From the NCBI GenBank assembly GCA_963663315.1, contig OY760176.1:558001-622000 (forward strand): DNA of 64,000 nucleotides, written 5' to 3'. Below the pieces are notes generated by a model, which saw nothing but the letters and a program-made list of their open reading frames with translations, ran no database searches and was not told the DNA's origin. This stretch comes from G963663315 sp963663315. GTDB lineage: Bacteria; Pseudomonadota; Gammaproteobacteria; Arenicellales; Poriferihabitantaceae. A program made the translations under genes and the position numbers. This document shows, piece by piece, positions 17,887 to 26,535 of the stretch; the first letter of the stretch is position 1; the number at the start of each line of letters is the position of its first letter.

Positions 17887-20290
17887 CCGGTTTTGATTTT
17901 GCCGTGGATTTCCGGGCGACCTTTTCCCGGGCGACCTTTTTCCGGGTTTTCTTTTTTGCGGTAGTTTTCTTCCCGGTAGTTTTCTTCCCGGTGGTTTTCT
18001 TTTTATCGGATGGCGGCTTCGCGTTTTTCAGCAACTCGATGCAATCTTCCAGGCTGAGGGTATGCGGTTCGACGGCTTTCGGCACCCGCGCATTTTTACT
18101 GCCGTCGGTCACATACGGTCCATAACGACCATTCAGTACCTGTATGCCCTGCGCTTCAAAATTCAGTATCAGGCGTTTGGAGTCAATCTCCTTTTTCTCA
18201 GCGACCAGCTTGAGGACTGCCTCTTTATCAACGGTATAGGGATCATGGTTACCGAGAGAGACAAACTTGTCGCCATATTTGACATACGGCCCGAACCGGC
18301 CAATCGCGACCGTCAGTTTATCGCCTTCGGGTGATTCGCCCAATGATCTTGGCAGGTCGAACAGCGCCATGGCCTCCTCAAAGGTGATCGAATCCAGCTT
18401 TTGACTGGTTTGCAGACTGGCGAATACCGGCTTTTCCTCATCATCACGGGTACCGATCTGGGCGTATGCGCCATATCTTCCCATTCGAACCGACAGGGGT
18501 CTTCCGGATTTGGGGTCGGCGCCGAGCGTTCGAGCTTGAATAACCTCATCGCGGCTGACTGTTTTATCCTTCTCCTCGACCTGTTTGGAAAAGGCATCCC
18601 AGAATTTTCTCATCAGGGGAATCCGCTGTTTTTCCCCTCTCGATATTTCATCCAGTTCATCTTCCATTTTTGCGGTGAACTCATAGTCGACATACTGGGT
18701 GAAGTGATTCGACAGAAATTGATTGACGACCTTGCCTATTTCGGTGGGTTCGAATCTGCGGTTTTCCAGTATGGCGTATTGCCGGTTTTGCAGTGTGCTG
18801 ATGATAGACGCATAGGTGGAAGGGCGGCCAATACCGTAGGCTTCCAGGGTTTTGACAAGCGATGCCTCGTTATAACGGGGGAGAGGCTCGGTGAAATGCT
18901 GTTCCGGGCGCACTTTCAACAGATCGACTTCCATGCCCTCTTGCAGGTCCGGTAAAAATGCTTCCCCATCGTTCTTGACGGCGCGGTCATCGAAGCCTTC
19001 AAGATATACGGACATGAACCCTGGAACCCGTATGGTCGAACCCGAAGACCGGAAGATGCCTGCATCTCCCACAGTCAGATCCACCGTAACGGTGTCGATG
19101 GTGGCATGAATCATCTGGCACGCCACCGTCCGTTTCCAGATCAGTTCGTACAGTTTGTATTGATCCTGACCAAGCCGGGGTTTCAGTTGGCCAGGTGTTC
19201 GATTGACCGAAACAGGCCGTATTGCTTCGTGCGCTTCCTGGGCATTTTTCGATTTGTTCCTGAATAGCCTGGGGCTTGCGGGAACCGCGGCAATCCCGTA
19301 TTTTCCGGCAATGAAGTCCCTGATTTCAGCCACCGCCTGACCTGCAAGCACAACCGAATCCGTTCGCAAATAGGTAATAAGCCCTGCTGTACCCCGTCCG
19401 CTCCCGATACCTTCATACAGTTGCTGCGCAACCCGCATGGTTCGCTGCGTACTGAAGCCAAGCTTTCTGGAGGCTTCCTGCTGGAGGGTTGAAGTGGTAA
19501 ACGGGGGTGCCGGATTACGTTTCTTTTGCCGTTTGGTGACTTTTGAAACCTGCAATTTGCCGTTGGCGGCGTGGTTGATCGTGGTGGTGGCTTCACTGGC
19601 CGCTGGTTCATCGGTGATCGAAAACTGTTTGAGCTTCCGGTTCCGGTAATGCGTCAGTTTGCCGGAAAATTTCTGGCCTGCGGTATCCATGTCGGCCTCA
19701 ATGGTCCAGAATTCCTGGCGAACGAATTGCTCGATTTCCGCCTCCCGTTCACAGATCATCCGAAGGGCAGGGCTTTGTACCCGGCCTGCGGACAGCCCCC
19801 TGCGTACTTTTTTCCATAACAGCGGTGAGAGGTTGAAGCCAACCAGATAATCAAGCGCGCGCCGGGCTTGCTGCGCCTCGATCAGGCTGGTGGAGATTTT
19901 CCTCGGATTGGCAACCGCTTTCTGGATTGCGGTGCGGGTAATCTCGTGAAACTCGACCCGGTAAACGGGCTTGTCTCCGATTGCTTTTCTTTCCTTGAGC
20001 AGTTCAACCAGGTGCCATGAAATAGCTTCGCCTTCACGGTCGGGGTCGGTCGCCAGATAAAGTGAATCGGCCTTGGCCATTTCCTTGACGATCAGATTGA
20101 TGTGCGTCCTGTTGCGTTCGACGATTTCGTAATGCATCTCGAAATCATTGTCAGGGTCCACCGCTCCTTCTTTCGGCAGGAGATCCCGGACATGACCATA
20201 GCAAGCCAATGCCTTGAAGTCGTTGCCCAGGTATTTGGACATTGAGCGCGCTTTGGCCGGAGATTCGACGATGATCAGGGCTTTGCCCAT
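17846..20290 (-). CDS. topA: DNA topoisomerase I
   Basis: Relaxes negative supercoils. Toprim domain at the start (IIVESPAKARSM; TDPDREGEAISWHL), then the catalytic tyrosine in TYLRTDSVVL near residue 315, and GRPSTYASIISTLQNRQY. The C-terminus has no four-cysteine zinc ribbons but Toprim_Crpt-type repeats (GRYGAYAQIG, GRFGPYVKYG, GRYGPYVTDG), followed by a lysine-rich tail of short repeats (TTGKK, TTAKKK) from about residue 760. 814 residues. It overlaps the convergent sugar transferase gene at its 3' end. Confidence 0.97.
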   Translation of the reverse strand: MGKALIIVESPAKARSMSKYLGNDFKALACYGHVRDLLPKEGAVDPDNDFEMHYEIVERNRTHINLIVKEMAKADSLYLATDPDREGEAISWHLVELLKERKAIGDKPVYRVEFHEITRTAIQKAVANPRKISTSLIEAQQARRALDYLVGFNLSPLLWKKVRRGLSAGRVQSPALRMICEREAEIEQFVRQEFWTIEADMDTAGQKFSGKLTHYRNRKLKQFSITDEPAASEATTTINHAANGKLQVSKVTKRQKKRNPAPPFTTSTLQQEASRKLGFSTQRTMRVAQQLYEGIGSGRGTAGLITYLRTDSVVLAGQAVAEIRDFIAGKYGIAAVPASPRLFRNKSKNAQEAHEAIRPVSVNRTPGQLKPRLGQDQYKLYELIWKRTVACQMIHATIDTVTVDLTVGDAGIFRSSGSTIRVPGFMSVYLEGFDDRAVKNDGEAFLPDLQEGMEVDLLKVRPEQHFTEPLPRYNEASLVKTLEAYGIGRPSTYASIISTLQNRQYAILENRRFEPTEIGKVVNQFLSNHFTQYVDYEFTAKMEDELDEISRGEKQRIPLMRKFWDAFSKQVEEKDKTVSRDEVIQARTLGADPKSGRPLSVRMGRYGAYAQIGTRDDEEKPVFASLQTSQKLDSITFEEAMALFDLPRSLGESPEGDKLTVAIGRFGPYVKYGDKFVSLGNHDPYTVDKEAVLKLVAEKKEIDSKRLILNFEAQGIQVLNGRYGPYVTDGSKNARVPKAVEPHTLSLEDCIELLKNAKPPSDKKKTTGKKTTGKKTTAKKKTRKKVAREKVARKSTAKSKPVTGPAPSVSPEQF

Positions 20291-20330
20291 TTGTTATTTA
20301 TTATTGTGTGTTTTTGCGCTCGGACGGGTT

Positions 20331-20822
20331 CTAGTGAGCACAACTGTGCAGCCCGTCAAGAACCAGCGATTCGGTCAATTCATTGACCCCGTCTCCTTCC
20401 GGATAGCTGTCCAGGACCAGCAGTGTTACCCATCTGACATGATCCGGTTCGATGTCCTCGTAATCAAGCGCCATCAGTTGATCAATCACCATCTCTCTTG
20501 ATATTTTATTGAGTACGCCGCATTGCTCCAGTTTCAGAAGTAATCCCCGCGCTTCGGTATCAATATGTGCCAGCTCCACCGCGGAGTAGTGTCGAATTGT
20601 CGCCGGGTTTATGTCAAGCTGGTCTGTCGGATAATTTTCACAAAGCACTGCAAGCTTTTCCAGCCAGTCGAAAGCCAGGCCGATGGAGATATGGTCGAAC
20701 CCGGCCTGGCTCAATTCAGACACCAGGGTTTCCTGATCGAACCCGGCGTCATCATCCTCGAATATGACACTTTCGTACAGGTAGATCAGAACATCCAGAA
20801 CATCCAGAACATTTTCTTTCAT
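20331..20822 (-). CDS. smg: Smg protein (DUF494)
   Basis: MKENVLDVLDVLIYLYES is the family start; all-helical acidic protein of 163 residues with DQLMALDYEDIEPDHVRWVTLLVL near the end, the best conserved part. Function is unknown. Its place between dprA and topA is the standard gammaproteobacterial arrangement and supports the call. Confidence 0.93.
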   Translation of the reverse strand: MKENVLDVLDVLIYLYESVIFEDDDAGFDQETLVSELSQAGFDHISIGLAFDWLEKLAVLCENYPTDQLDINPATIRHYSAVELAHIDTEARGLLLKLEQCGVLNKISREMVIDQLMALDYEDIEPDHVRWVTLLVLDSYPEGDGVNELTESLVLDGLHSCAH

Positions 20823-20858
20823 TATGAAACGGACCTGTCAATTTATTGTTGTTTGCTA

Positions 20859-21956
20859 TCATGGGGGCAGTCGCTGATAACTGCCATTGGTTTCGACAAT
20901 CAATCCCTGTAGCTCCATGTCAATCAGAATGGATGAAACCTGTTCCGCAGTCAACCCACTCTGTTCAATTATCTGCTCCATCGAAACGGGTGCATAGTCT
21001 ATCAGGTTATACAGCGGATTTTTATCTCCATTTGTTTTTTCGGGAAGTCCGGTTTCATTTTTATTGCCCGATGGCAGGTTGTCGAAGTGTTTCAATTCAT
21101 CCATGATATCGTCAATCGATTCGACCAGTTTGGCGCCCTGCTTGATCAGGAAGTGGCAGCCGCGGCTGGTCACGGTATGAATGGACCCCGGTATGGCGAA
21201 CACTTCACGGCCCTGCTCTGCCGCCAGCCTTGCTGTGATCAGGCTGCCGCTGCGAACGCCTGCTTCCACTATCAGGGTACCCAGTGACAAACCACTGATA
21301 ATCCGGTTTCTCTGGGGGAAGTTGGTCGGCAAGGGTGGGGTGCCGGGGGGAAATTCAGTCACTATTACGCCTTTTTCAGCAATCTCGTGGTACAAATTCC
21401 GGTTTGCTCTCGGGTATATACGGTCGATCCCGGTGCCAATGACTCCAACCGTATGTCCGTTTCTGGATAGACATCCCTGATGAGCATTGCTGTCAATGCC
21501 TGTAGCCAGACCGCTGGTGATGGTCAGTCCCATACTCGCAAGTTCCGCGGAGAAGGCAAAGGCCGTTCTTTTACCGGAAGGGCTGGCATTGCGACTGCCG
21601 ACCACTGCAATTTGTGGGTTTTGTAACAGTTCGATATGGCCTTTGACGAACAGGCCGAGAGGGGCGGAAGGAATTTCATTGACCAACGCAGGGAAACGGG
21701 AATCATTGAACCCGATATAATTGCATTGCAGCGACGCCAGCGCTTCAAGGTCACCTTCGATGACCTGGGCACTGACATGTTCGGTTTGATCAAGGATACC
21801 GGCGATTCCGGATCTGGAAATTATTCCGGCCCGGCCCAGGGCCTGTTCGCTGGCGTTGAAAATAGCCGAAGGCGTACCGAACAGTTCTATCAATGCCCGC
21901 TTCCGGGCAAGAGAAACGGATTTCAGGTAGATCAGTTTCAGCCAATCCTTTAACAT
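20859..21956 (-). CDS. dprA: DNA-processing protein DprA
   Basis: Loads RecA on incoming single-stranded DNA in natural transformation. ATG at 21956 is chosen because GGGAG stands 8 bases upstream; the open frame extends further. N-terminal SAM-like helices, then the Rossmann-like DNA-binding fold: VVGSRNASPSGKRTA, SGLATGIDSNAHQG, VEAGVRSGSLITARLA and FAIPGSIH. A C-terminal winged-helix (MEQIIEQSGLTAEQVSSIL) is present. 365 residues. First gene of the run dprA-smg(-topA). Confidence 0.95.
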   Translation of the reverse strand: MLKDWLKLIYLKSVSLARKRALIELFGTPSAIFNASEQALGRAGIISRSGIAGILDQTEHVSAQVIEGDLEALASLQCNYIGFNDSRFPALVNEIPSAPLGLFVKGHIELLQNPQIAVVGSRNASPSGKRTAFAFSAELASMGLTITSGLATGIDSNAHQGCLSRNGHTVGVIGTGIDRIYPRANRNLYHEIAEKGVIVTEFPPGTPPLPTNFPQRNRIISGLSLGTLIVEAGVRSGSLITARLAAEQGREVFAIPGSIHTVTSRGCHFLIKQGAKLVESIDDIMDELKHFDNLPSGNKNETGLPEKTNGDKNPLYNLIDYAPVSMEQIIEQSGLTAEQVSSILIDMELQGLIVETNGSYQRLPP

Positions 21957-22067
21957 GGTCAAGCTCCCTGGTATTTGGTTCCAGATTAGCACAACACTGG
22001 AAATATTCAACGGTAATATTCAGCCGCCGAACGTCAAAAACCAATGGCAAACGCAGGTTCATACGCA

Positions 22068-22073
22068 TATACT
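22068..22073 (+). promoter_or_regulatory. Putative -10 element of the his operon
   Basis: TATACT, 38 bases before hisB in the only sizeable gap upstream of the histidine genes. A weak TGGCAA lies 17 bases before it. No his leader peptide with a histidine run or attenuator hairpin is visible in 21957-22111. Confidence 0.35.
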
Positions 22074-22111
22074 ACACCCTGTCTCGTATTCGCTAAGCCC
22101 TATATTCCAAC

Positions 22112-22702
22112 ATGACTGACCGAACTGCCCGGGTCACCCGCACCACCAAGGAAACGGAGATCAGTGTCAACCTGAACCTGGATGGCACGGGGAGGGCACA
22201 ATTTGATACCGGGATTCCATTTCTCGAACACATGCTGGAGCAGGTCGCACGCCATGGTGTGGTAGATCTTGAAATCACCGCCCGTGGCGATTTGCATATC
22301 GACGATCATCATACGGTGGAAGATATCGGAATCACCCTTGGGCAGACGATTGCCCAGGCGCTTGGAGACAAAAAGGGCATATCGCGTTATGGATACGCCT
22401 ACGTTCCGCTGGATGAGGCTTTAAGCAGGGTGGTTATTGATTTTTCTGGCAGGCCCCTGCTGGTCAACCACGTTAATTATCCAGACCGGAACATAGGCAG
22501 ATTCTCTACCGCCCTGATCCATGAATTCTTTCAGGGGTTCTGCAACCATGCACTGGCAACCCTGCACATGGACAATCTTCGCGGCAAAAACTCGCATCAC
22601 ATCGCTGAAACACTCTACAAGGCATTTGGCCGTGCGCTGCGCAGTGCGGTTGCCCTTGACCTCCGGGTGACGGATGTCCCTTCGACCAAAGGAGTGCTGT
22701 AG
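22112..22702 (+). CDS. hisB: Imidazoleglycerol-phosphate dehydratase
   Basis: Dehydrates imidazole glycerol phosphate in histidine synthesis with bound Mn. Metal motifs are intact: FLEHMLEQVARHG with DLHIDDHHTVEDIGI, and ALATLHMDNLRGKNSHHIAE. 196 residues, the monofunctional form without the histidinol-phosphatase domain of E. coli HisB. First of five co-directional his genes; hisG, hisD and hisC are not here. Confidence 0.97.
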   Translation: MTDRTARVTRTTKETEISVNLNLDGTGRAQFDTGIPFLEHMLEQVARHGVVDLEITARGDLHIDDHHTVEDIGITLGQTIAQALGDKKGISRYGYAYVPLDEALSRVVIDFSGRPLLVNHVNYPDRNIGRFSTALIHEFFQGFCNHALATLHMDNLRGKNSHHIAETLYKAFGRALRSAVALDLRVTDVPSTKGVL

Positions 22703-22732
22703 GCCGGGTTCCGGATTCGTCACCACGCTGCT

Positions 22733-23389
22733 ATGAACAAGATAGTCATCGTTGATCTCGGTACCGGCAACCTGAGATCGGTCAGCAAGGCGGTTAACTT
22801 TGTCAGCTCCGGCCATGACGTCACTGTCACCGCGAGCCCTGAAGAGATTGCGGCTGCCGAATATCTGATCCTGCCCGGACAAGGGGCGATCGGCACCTGG
22901 ATCAGGCAAATCAACAGCGACCCGGTACTGGAACGTGCGGTCAGAAAACGTCTTGGGGAGGGTCCGGTGCTGGGCATTTGCCTGGGGTTGCAGGCACTCT
23001 ACGACACCAGCGAAGAAAATCAGGGTACCCGCGGACTGGATATCCTCAAAGGAAGGGTCAAGCATTTTTCAAGCCACGGGCAGCACCAATCGACTCTGCA
23101 TACAGGGCGGTTGAAAATTCCTCACATGGGATGGAACAATGTCTCAATCATCAATGACCATCCACTCTGGCATGGCATCGAAGATGGCGAGCGTTTTTAT
23201 TTCGTTCACAGTTACTATGTGGAAAGCGATGACCGGAGCCAGGTGGCCGGTGAATGCAGGTATGGAAACCGTTTCACGGCAGCGGCTGCCCATAAAAATC
23301 TGTTCGCAACCCAGTTTCATCCTGAAAAGAGCCAGCGGGCCGGATTGAAACTTCTGAAAAACTTCCTGAACTGGAATGGGGCCTTTTAG
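22733..23389 (+). CDS. hisH: Imidazole glycerol phosphate synthase, glutaminase subunit
   Basis: Supplies ammonia to HisF. Class I glutamine amidotransferase fold: the nucleophile cysteine in VLGICLGLQAL, the catalytic His and Glu in TQFHPEKSQ, and the start IVIVDLGTGNLRSV. 218 residues. An insert of about ten residues (around SSHGQHQSTLHTG) before PHMGWN is slightly longer than usual. Two bases separate it from hisA. Confidence 0.97.
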   Translation: MNKIVIVDLGTGNLRSVSKAVNFVSSGHDVTVTASPEEIAAAEYLILPGQGAIGTWIRQINSDPVLERAVRKRLGEGPVLGICLGLQALYDTSEENQGTRGLDILKGRVKHFSSHGQHQSTLHTGRLKIPHMGWNNVSIINDHPLWHGIEDGERFYFVHSYYVESDDRSQVAGECRYGNRFTAAAAHKNLFATQFHPEKSQRAGLKLLKNFLNWNGAF

Positions 23390-23391
23390 TC

Positions 23392-24147
23392 ATGCTGTTG
23401 ATCCCGGCAATTGATATCAAGGATGGCAAATGTGTGCGACTGCGCCAGGGAGACATGAATCAATCCACCATATTTTCCGATGATCCGGTCGCGATGGCAG
23501 CCCGGTGGGTCGATGAGGGCGCGAGGCGAATCCATATCGTTGACCTTGATGGAGCCATGGCAGGAGAGCCTGTGAATGCAGATGTAATCAACATGATCGT
23601 AGAAAATCACCCGGATATCCCGGTTCAGGTGGGTGGCGGCATTCGCAATGAAGATACGGTCGAGATATACATTCAGGCTGGAGTTCGCTATGTCATCATA
23701 GGAACCCAGGCGATAAGGGAACCCCATCTGATCAGTGATTTGTGTGTAGAGTTTCCTACTCACGTGATTGTCGGTCTTGATGCCAGGGATGGAAAAATTG
23801 CGATCGAAGGTTGGTCCAAGTTGTCCAGGCATGATGCGATAGATATGGCCCGGCGTTTTGACAACGATGGTGTGGAAGCGATTATCTATACCGACATTGC
23901 CAGAGATGGAATGATGCAGGGGGTGAATATCGAAGCCACGGTGAAGCTGGCTCAAGCTGTCAATATCCCGGTTATCGCCTCAGGGGGAATCCACAATATC
24001 GAGAATGTCAAAAAACTGGCCGCGGCCTCCGGTTCAGGTATTGTAGGCGCCATTACCGGTCGGGCGATTTACGAGGGCACGCTTGATTTTGCCCAAGGGC
24101 AGAAAGTGGCGGATGAGTTGTCTGTCGAAGGCAGCTATGGTCTGTAA
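23392..24147 (+). CDS. hisA: ProFAR isomerase
   Basis: TIM-barrel Amadori isomerase of histidine synthesis. Catalytic Asp is in AIDIKDGKCVRLRQGD, the second Asp in YTDIARDGMMQGVN; phosphate loops VGGGIRN and ASGGIHNIENV are present. 251 residues, normal. Immediately follows hisH. Confidence 0.97.
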   Translation: MLLIPAIDIKDGKCVRLRQGDMNQSTIFSDDPVAMAARWVDEGARRIHIVDLDGAMAGEPVNADVINMIVENHPDIPVQVGGGIRNEDTVEIYIQAGVRYVIIGTQAIREPHLISDLCVEFPTHVIVGLDARDGKIAIEGWSKLSRHDAIDMARRFDNDGVEAIIYTDIARDGMMQGVNIEATVKLAQAVNIPVIASGGIHNIENVKKLAAASGSGIVGAITGRAIYEGTLDFAQGQKVADELSVEGSYGL

Positions 24148-24162
24148 TCAAGGTTCAGGAGA

Positions 24163-24927
24163 ATGGCTTTAGCCAAACGCATCATCCCTTGTCTGGATAT
24201 CGATAATGGACGGGTGGTGAAAGGCATCCGGTTTGTCGATATCCGGGATGCCGGAGATCCGGTGGAAGTGGCCTGCAGGTATGATCAGCAGGGTGCGGAC
24301 GAAATCACCTTCCTCGACATTACCGCAAGCTCCGATGACCGTGAAACCATTTTGCATGTGGTTGAACAAGTGGCCAGTCAGGTTTTTATTCCTCTCACGG
24401 TGGGTGGCGGGATTCGCACGCTTGAGGATATACGCCGGATATTGAATGCTGGCGCTGACAAGGTTTCGATCAATACCACAGCGGTCAGGAACCCGGATTT
24501 CATCAAGCAGGCCAGTGACCATTTCGGCAACCAGTGCATTGTTGTGGCGATTGATGCAAAGCAGGTTCCAGGGCGCCCGCACTGGGAGATTTTTACACAT
24601 GGCGGTCGCAATCCCACCGGGTTTGATGCGATTGAATGGTCGCAAAAAATGGTCCGGTACGGCGCCGGAGAATTGCTGGTTACCAGCATGGACAGGGATG
24701 GTACAAAGAACGGATTCGATATTGATCTGATGAGGAAGATTACGGCTGGCGTTTCAGTCCCTGTGATTGCTTCCGGGGGAGTGGGAAATCTGGATCATCT
24801 CGCCGACGGAGTGCTGGAAGGCGGCGCTGATGCAGTGCTGGCCGCGAGCATATTTCATTATGGTGAATACACGGTCGAACAGGCCAAGATGCACATGTCG
24901 GGCAGGGGTATCGAGGTCAGATTGTAG
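24163..24927 (+). CDS. hisF: Imidazole glycerol phosphate synthase, cyclase subunit
   Basis: TIM barrel that makes imidazole glycerol phosphate and AICAR with ammonia from HisH. CLDIDNGRVVKGIRF carries the catalytic Asp, TSMDRDGTKNGFD the second; VGGGIRTLED and ASGGVGNLDHLAD bind phosphate. 254 residues, normal. Confidence 0.97.
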   Translation: MALAKRIIPCLDIDNGRVVKGIRFVDIRDAGDPVEVACRYDQQGADEITFLDITASSDDRETILHVVEQVASQVFIPLTVGGGIRTLEDIRRILNAGADKVSINTTAVRNPDFIKQASDHFGNQCIVVAIDAKQVPGRPHWEIFTHGGRNPTGFDAIEWSQKMVRYGAGELLVTSMDRDGTKNGFDIDLMRKITAGVSVPVIASGGVGNLDHLADGVLEGGADAVLAASIFHYGEYTVEQAKMHMSGRGIEVRL

Positions 24928-24952
24928 CGGTGAGATGACAGAAGGGAAATTG

Positions 24953-25357
24953 ATGAACTCAGCTTTGGATCAAATCAAGTGGAATCAGGCCGGGCTGGTA
25001 CCGGCCATCGCCCAGGAACATGATACCGGAAAGGTATTGATGGTGGCCTGGATGAATCGTCAGGCGTTGCAGGCGACACTGGCAGAGGGCAGGGCGGTTT
25101 ACTTCTCCAGGTCCAGGCAAAAGTTGTGGAGAAAAGGGGAAGAATCCGGCCATGTCCAGCAATTGAAAGAAATCCGGATTGATTGTGATGCGGATGTGGT
25201 GTTGATGCAGGTCGAGCAAATCGGTGGAATTGCCTGTCATACCGGACGCCACAACTGCTTCTACCAGCGCTACCAGGATGGAAAATGGATTGACGTCGAT
25301 CCGGTATTGAAGGACCCTGCGGAAATTTATCGTTCAGCCGACGACAACCCCCGCTGA
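24953..25357 (+). CDS. hisI: Phosphoribosyl-AMP cyclohydrolase
   Basis: Opens the purine ring of phosphoribosyl-AMP. The ATG at 24953 is preferred because GGGA lies 5 bases upstream; an in-frame ATG at 24935 is possible. VLMVAWMNRQAL and YFSRSRQKLWRKGEESGH are family signatures; zinc ligands are in DCDADVVL and IACHTGRHNCFY. 134 residues without a fused HisE domain, and no separate hisE lies between it and tatA, where many gammaproteobacteria keep it. hisE must be elsewhere. Confidence 0.96.
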   Translation: MNSALDQIKWNQAGLVPAIAQEHDTGKVLMVAWMNRQALQATLAEGRAVYFSRSRQKLWRKGEESGHVQQLKEIRIDCDADVVLMQVEQIGGIACHTGRHNCFYQRYQDGKWIDVDPVLKDPAEIYRSADDNPR

Positions 25358-25375
25358 AAAAAGCTATCGTGCAAA

Positions 25376-25404
25376 TTGGGTTTCCCTCGGAATCAGTGTA
25401 TTAT
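25376..25404 (+). promoter_or_regulatory. Putative sigma-70 promoter of tatABC
   Basis: TTGGGT at 25376 and TATTAT at 25399 are spaced by 17 bases, about 110 bases before tatA. The gap between hisI and tatA would allow the Tat genes their own transcription start. Confidence 0.45.
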
Positions 25405-25515
25405 CGGGTTTGATAAGTTTTTAATAGTTGAATATGGCTGAATCAAACCCATATTCAGGTCACATGTCTACGTGAATCAGTCACAAAAATTAATTAACCT
25501 GCGCGGAGAGTTATT

Positions 25516-25785
25516 ATGGGTATTGGTGGAATCAGTCCAGTTCAGTTGATCATCATTCTGGTGATCGTTCTATTGATTTTCGGCACTAAAAAATTAAGGA
25601 ATCTCGGTGGTGATCTTGGCGGTGCGATCAAGGGATTCAAAAAGGCGGTAAAGGAAGAAGGCTCTGACCAGGAATCTGACCAGGAATCTGCCCCGGAGTC
25701 TGACCAGCTTGAAGAGTCCATCGCCGAAGCCGTGGAGGATGAACCTGTCACCCGGAAAGCGGAAGCCGAAGTAAAGAAATCCTGA
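25516..25785 (+). CDS. tatA: Twin-arginine translocase subunit TatA
   Basis: Forms the variable protein-conducting patch for folded proteins. One membrane helix (PVQLIIILVIVLLIFGTKKLRNLG, with the FGxKKLR hinge) followed by an amphipathic helix (GGDLGGAIKGFKKAVKEE). The acidic tail contains a short repeat DQESDQESAPESDQ. 89 residues. Confidence 0.96.
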   Translation: MGIGGISPVQLIIILVIVLLIFGTKKLRNLGGDLGGAIKGFKKAVKEEGSDQESDQESAPESDQLEESIAEAVEDEPVTRKAEAEVKKS

Positions 25786-25809
25786 CTTTAATCCAATCCC
25801 CGATATCTG

Positions 25810-26526
25810 ATGTTTGATATTGGATTCTGGGAGATGGCGTTTATTGGCGTCGTTGCCCTGATCGTGATCGGACCTGAAAGACTGCCCGGGGTGGCTCGCA
25901 CCGCAGGTCATTGGGTGGGTAAGGGCCGCCGTATGCTGAACGAAGTCAAGACCGACATCAAAAAGGAGATCAAGGAACATGACCTGCAAGAACTGAGAAA
26001 TCTGAAACAGGAGTTGGGTTCGGTGACGAGTGATATCAAGAACGTGACCGACAATCCGGATGTGCTCGGGGTCAAGAAAGCGGGTGATCAAATCAGGAAA
26101 TCCGTCGATGACGTTGCAGCCGACCTGAAAGAGGCAGGCGCAGAAATCAAGGCAGCGGGGAAAGCGACCGGGAAGAAAACGGCAAAGAAGGTAGCGGCGA
26201 AGAAAACAGCGGCGAAGAAGGCAACGGCGAAGAAGGCAACGGCGAAAAAAACAACAGTTAAAAAGACCACGGCAAAGAAAACAACAGCCAGGAAGACAAC
26301 GGCCAGGAAGACAACGGCCAAAAAAGCAACTGCAAAGAAGGCTGTGTCGAAAAAGCCAGCGACCAGAAAGGTGGCGGCCAGGAAAACAGCGTCCAAAAAA
26401 GCACCGGTGTCCAAAAAAGCACCGGTAAGGAAGAAACCGGCAGGTTCGGGAAAGACAACGGCAGAGGAGGACACCACGGCCGGGACGGCAAACACAGAAT
26501 CAGTGCAGCCTTCAACCAGCGGATAA
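25810..26526 (+). CDS. tatB: Twin-arginine translocase subunit TatB with histone-like tail
   Basis: Receptor partner of TatC for twin-arginine signal peptides. Residues 1-90 are a normal TatB: MFDIGFWEMAFIGVVALIVIGPERLPGVARTAG with the helix-hinge Pro and a long amphipathic helix (VKTDIKKEIKEHDLQELRNLKQEL). From about residue 115 to 215 the protein is almost only Lys, Ala, Thr and Arg in AKKATAKKTT-like repeats, resembling histone H1 or bacterial histone-like tails, then a short acidic end. TatB C-termini are cytoplasmic, so the tail would be in the cytoplasm. 238 residues against the usual 90-170. Confidence 0.93.
   Translation: MFDIGFWEMAFIGVVALIVIGPERLPGVARTAGHWVGKGRRMLNEVKTDIKKEIKEHDLQELRNLKQELGSVTSDIKNVTDNPDVLGVKKAGDQIRKSVDDVAADLKEAGAEIKAAGKATGKKTAKKVAAKKTAAKKATAKKATAKKTTVKKTTAKKTTARKTTARKTTAKKATAKKAVSKKPATRKVAARKTASKKAPVSKKAPVRKKPAGSGKTTAEEDTTAGTANTESVQPSTSG
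26152..26448 (+). repeat. Lys/Ala/Thr-rich coding repeat in tatB
   Basis: Degenerate tandem units of about 15 bases encode (A/T)(T/A)(A/V)KK and TTARK. The units vary at third positions, which points to repeated slippage or unequal exchange followed by drift under selection for positive charge. Confidence 0.85.
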
Positions 26527-26535
26527 AAACAGGCG

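Noticed and set aside
17904..18125. Hydrophobic Phe-rich plus-strand frame opposite the topA tail
   Set aside because: It is the complement of Lys-rich codons (AAG/AAA gives CTT/TTT) and not a membrane protein.
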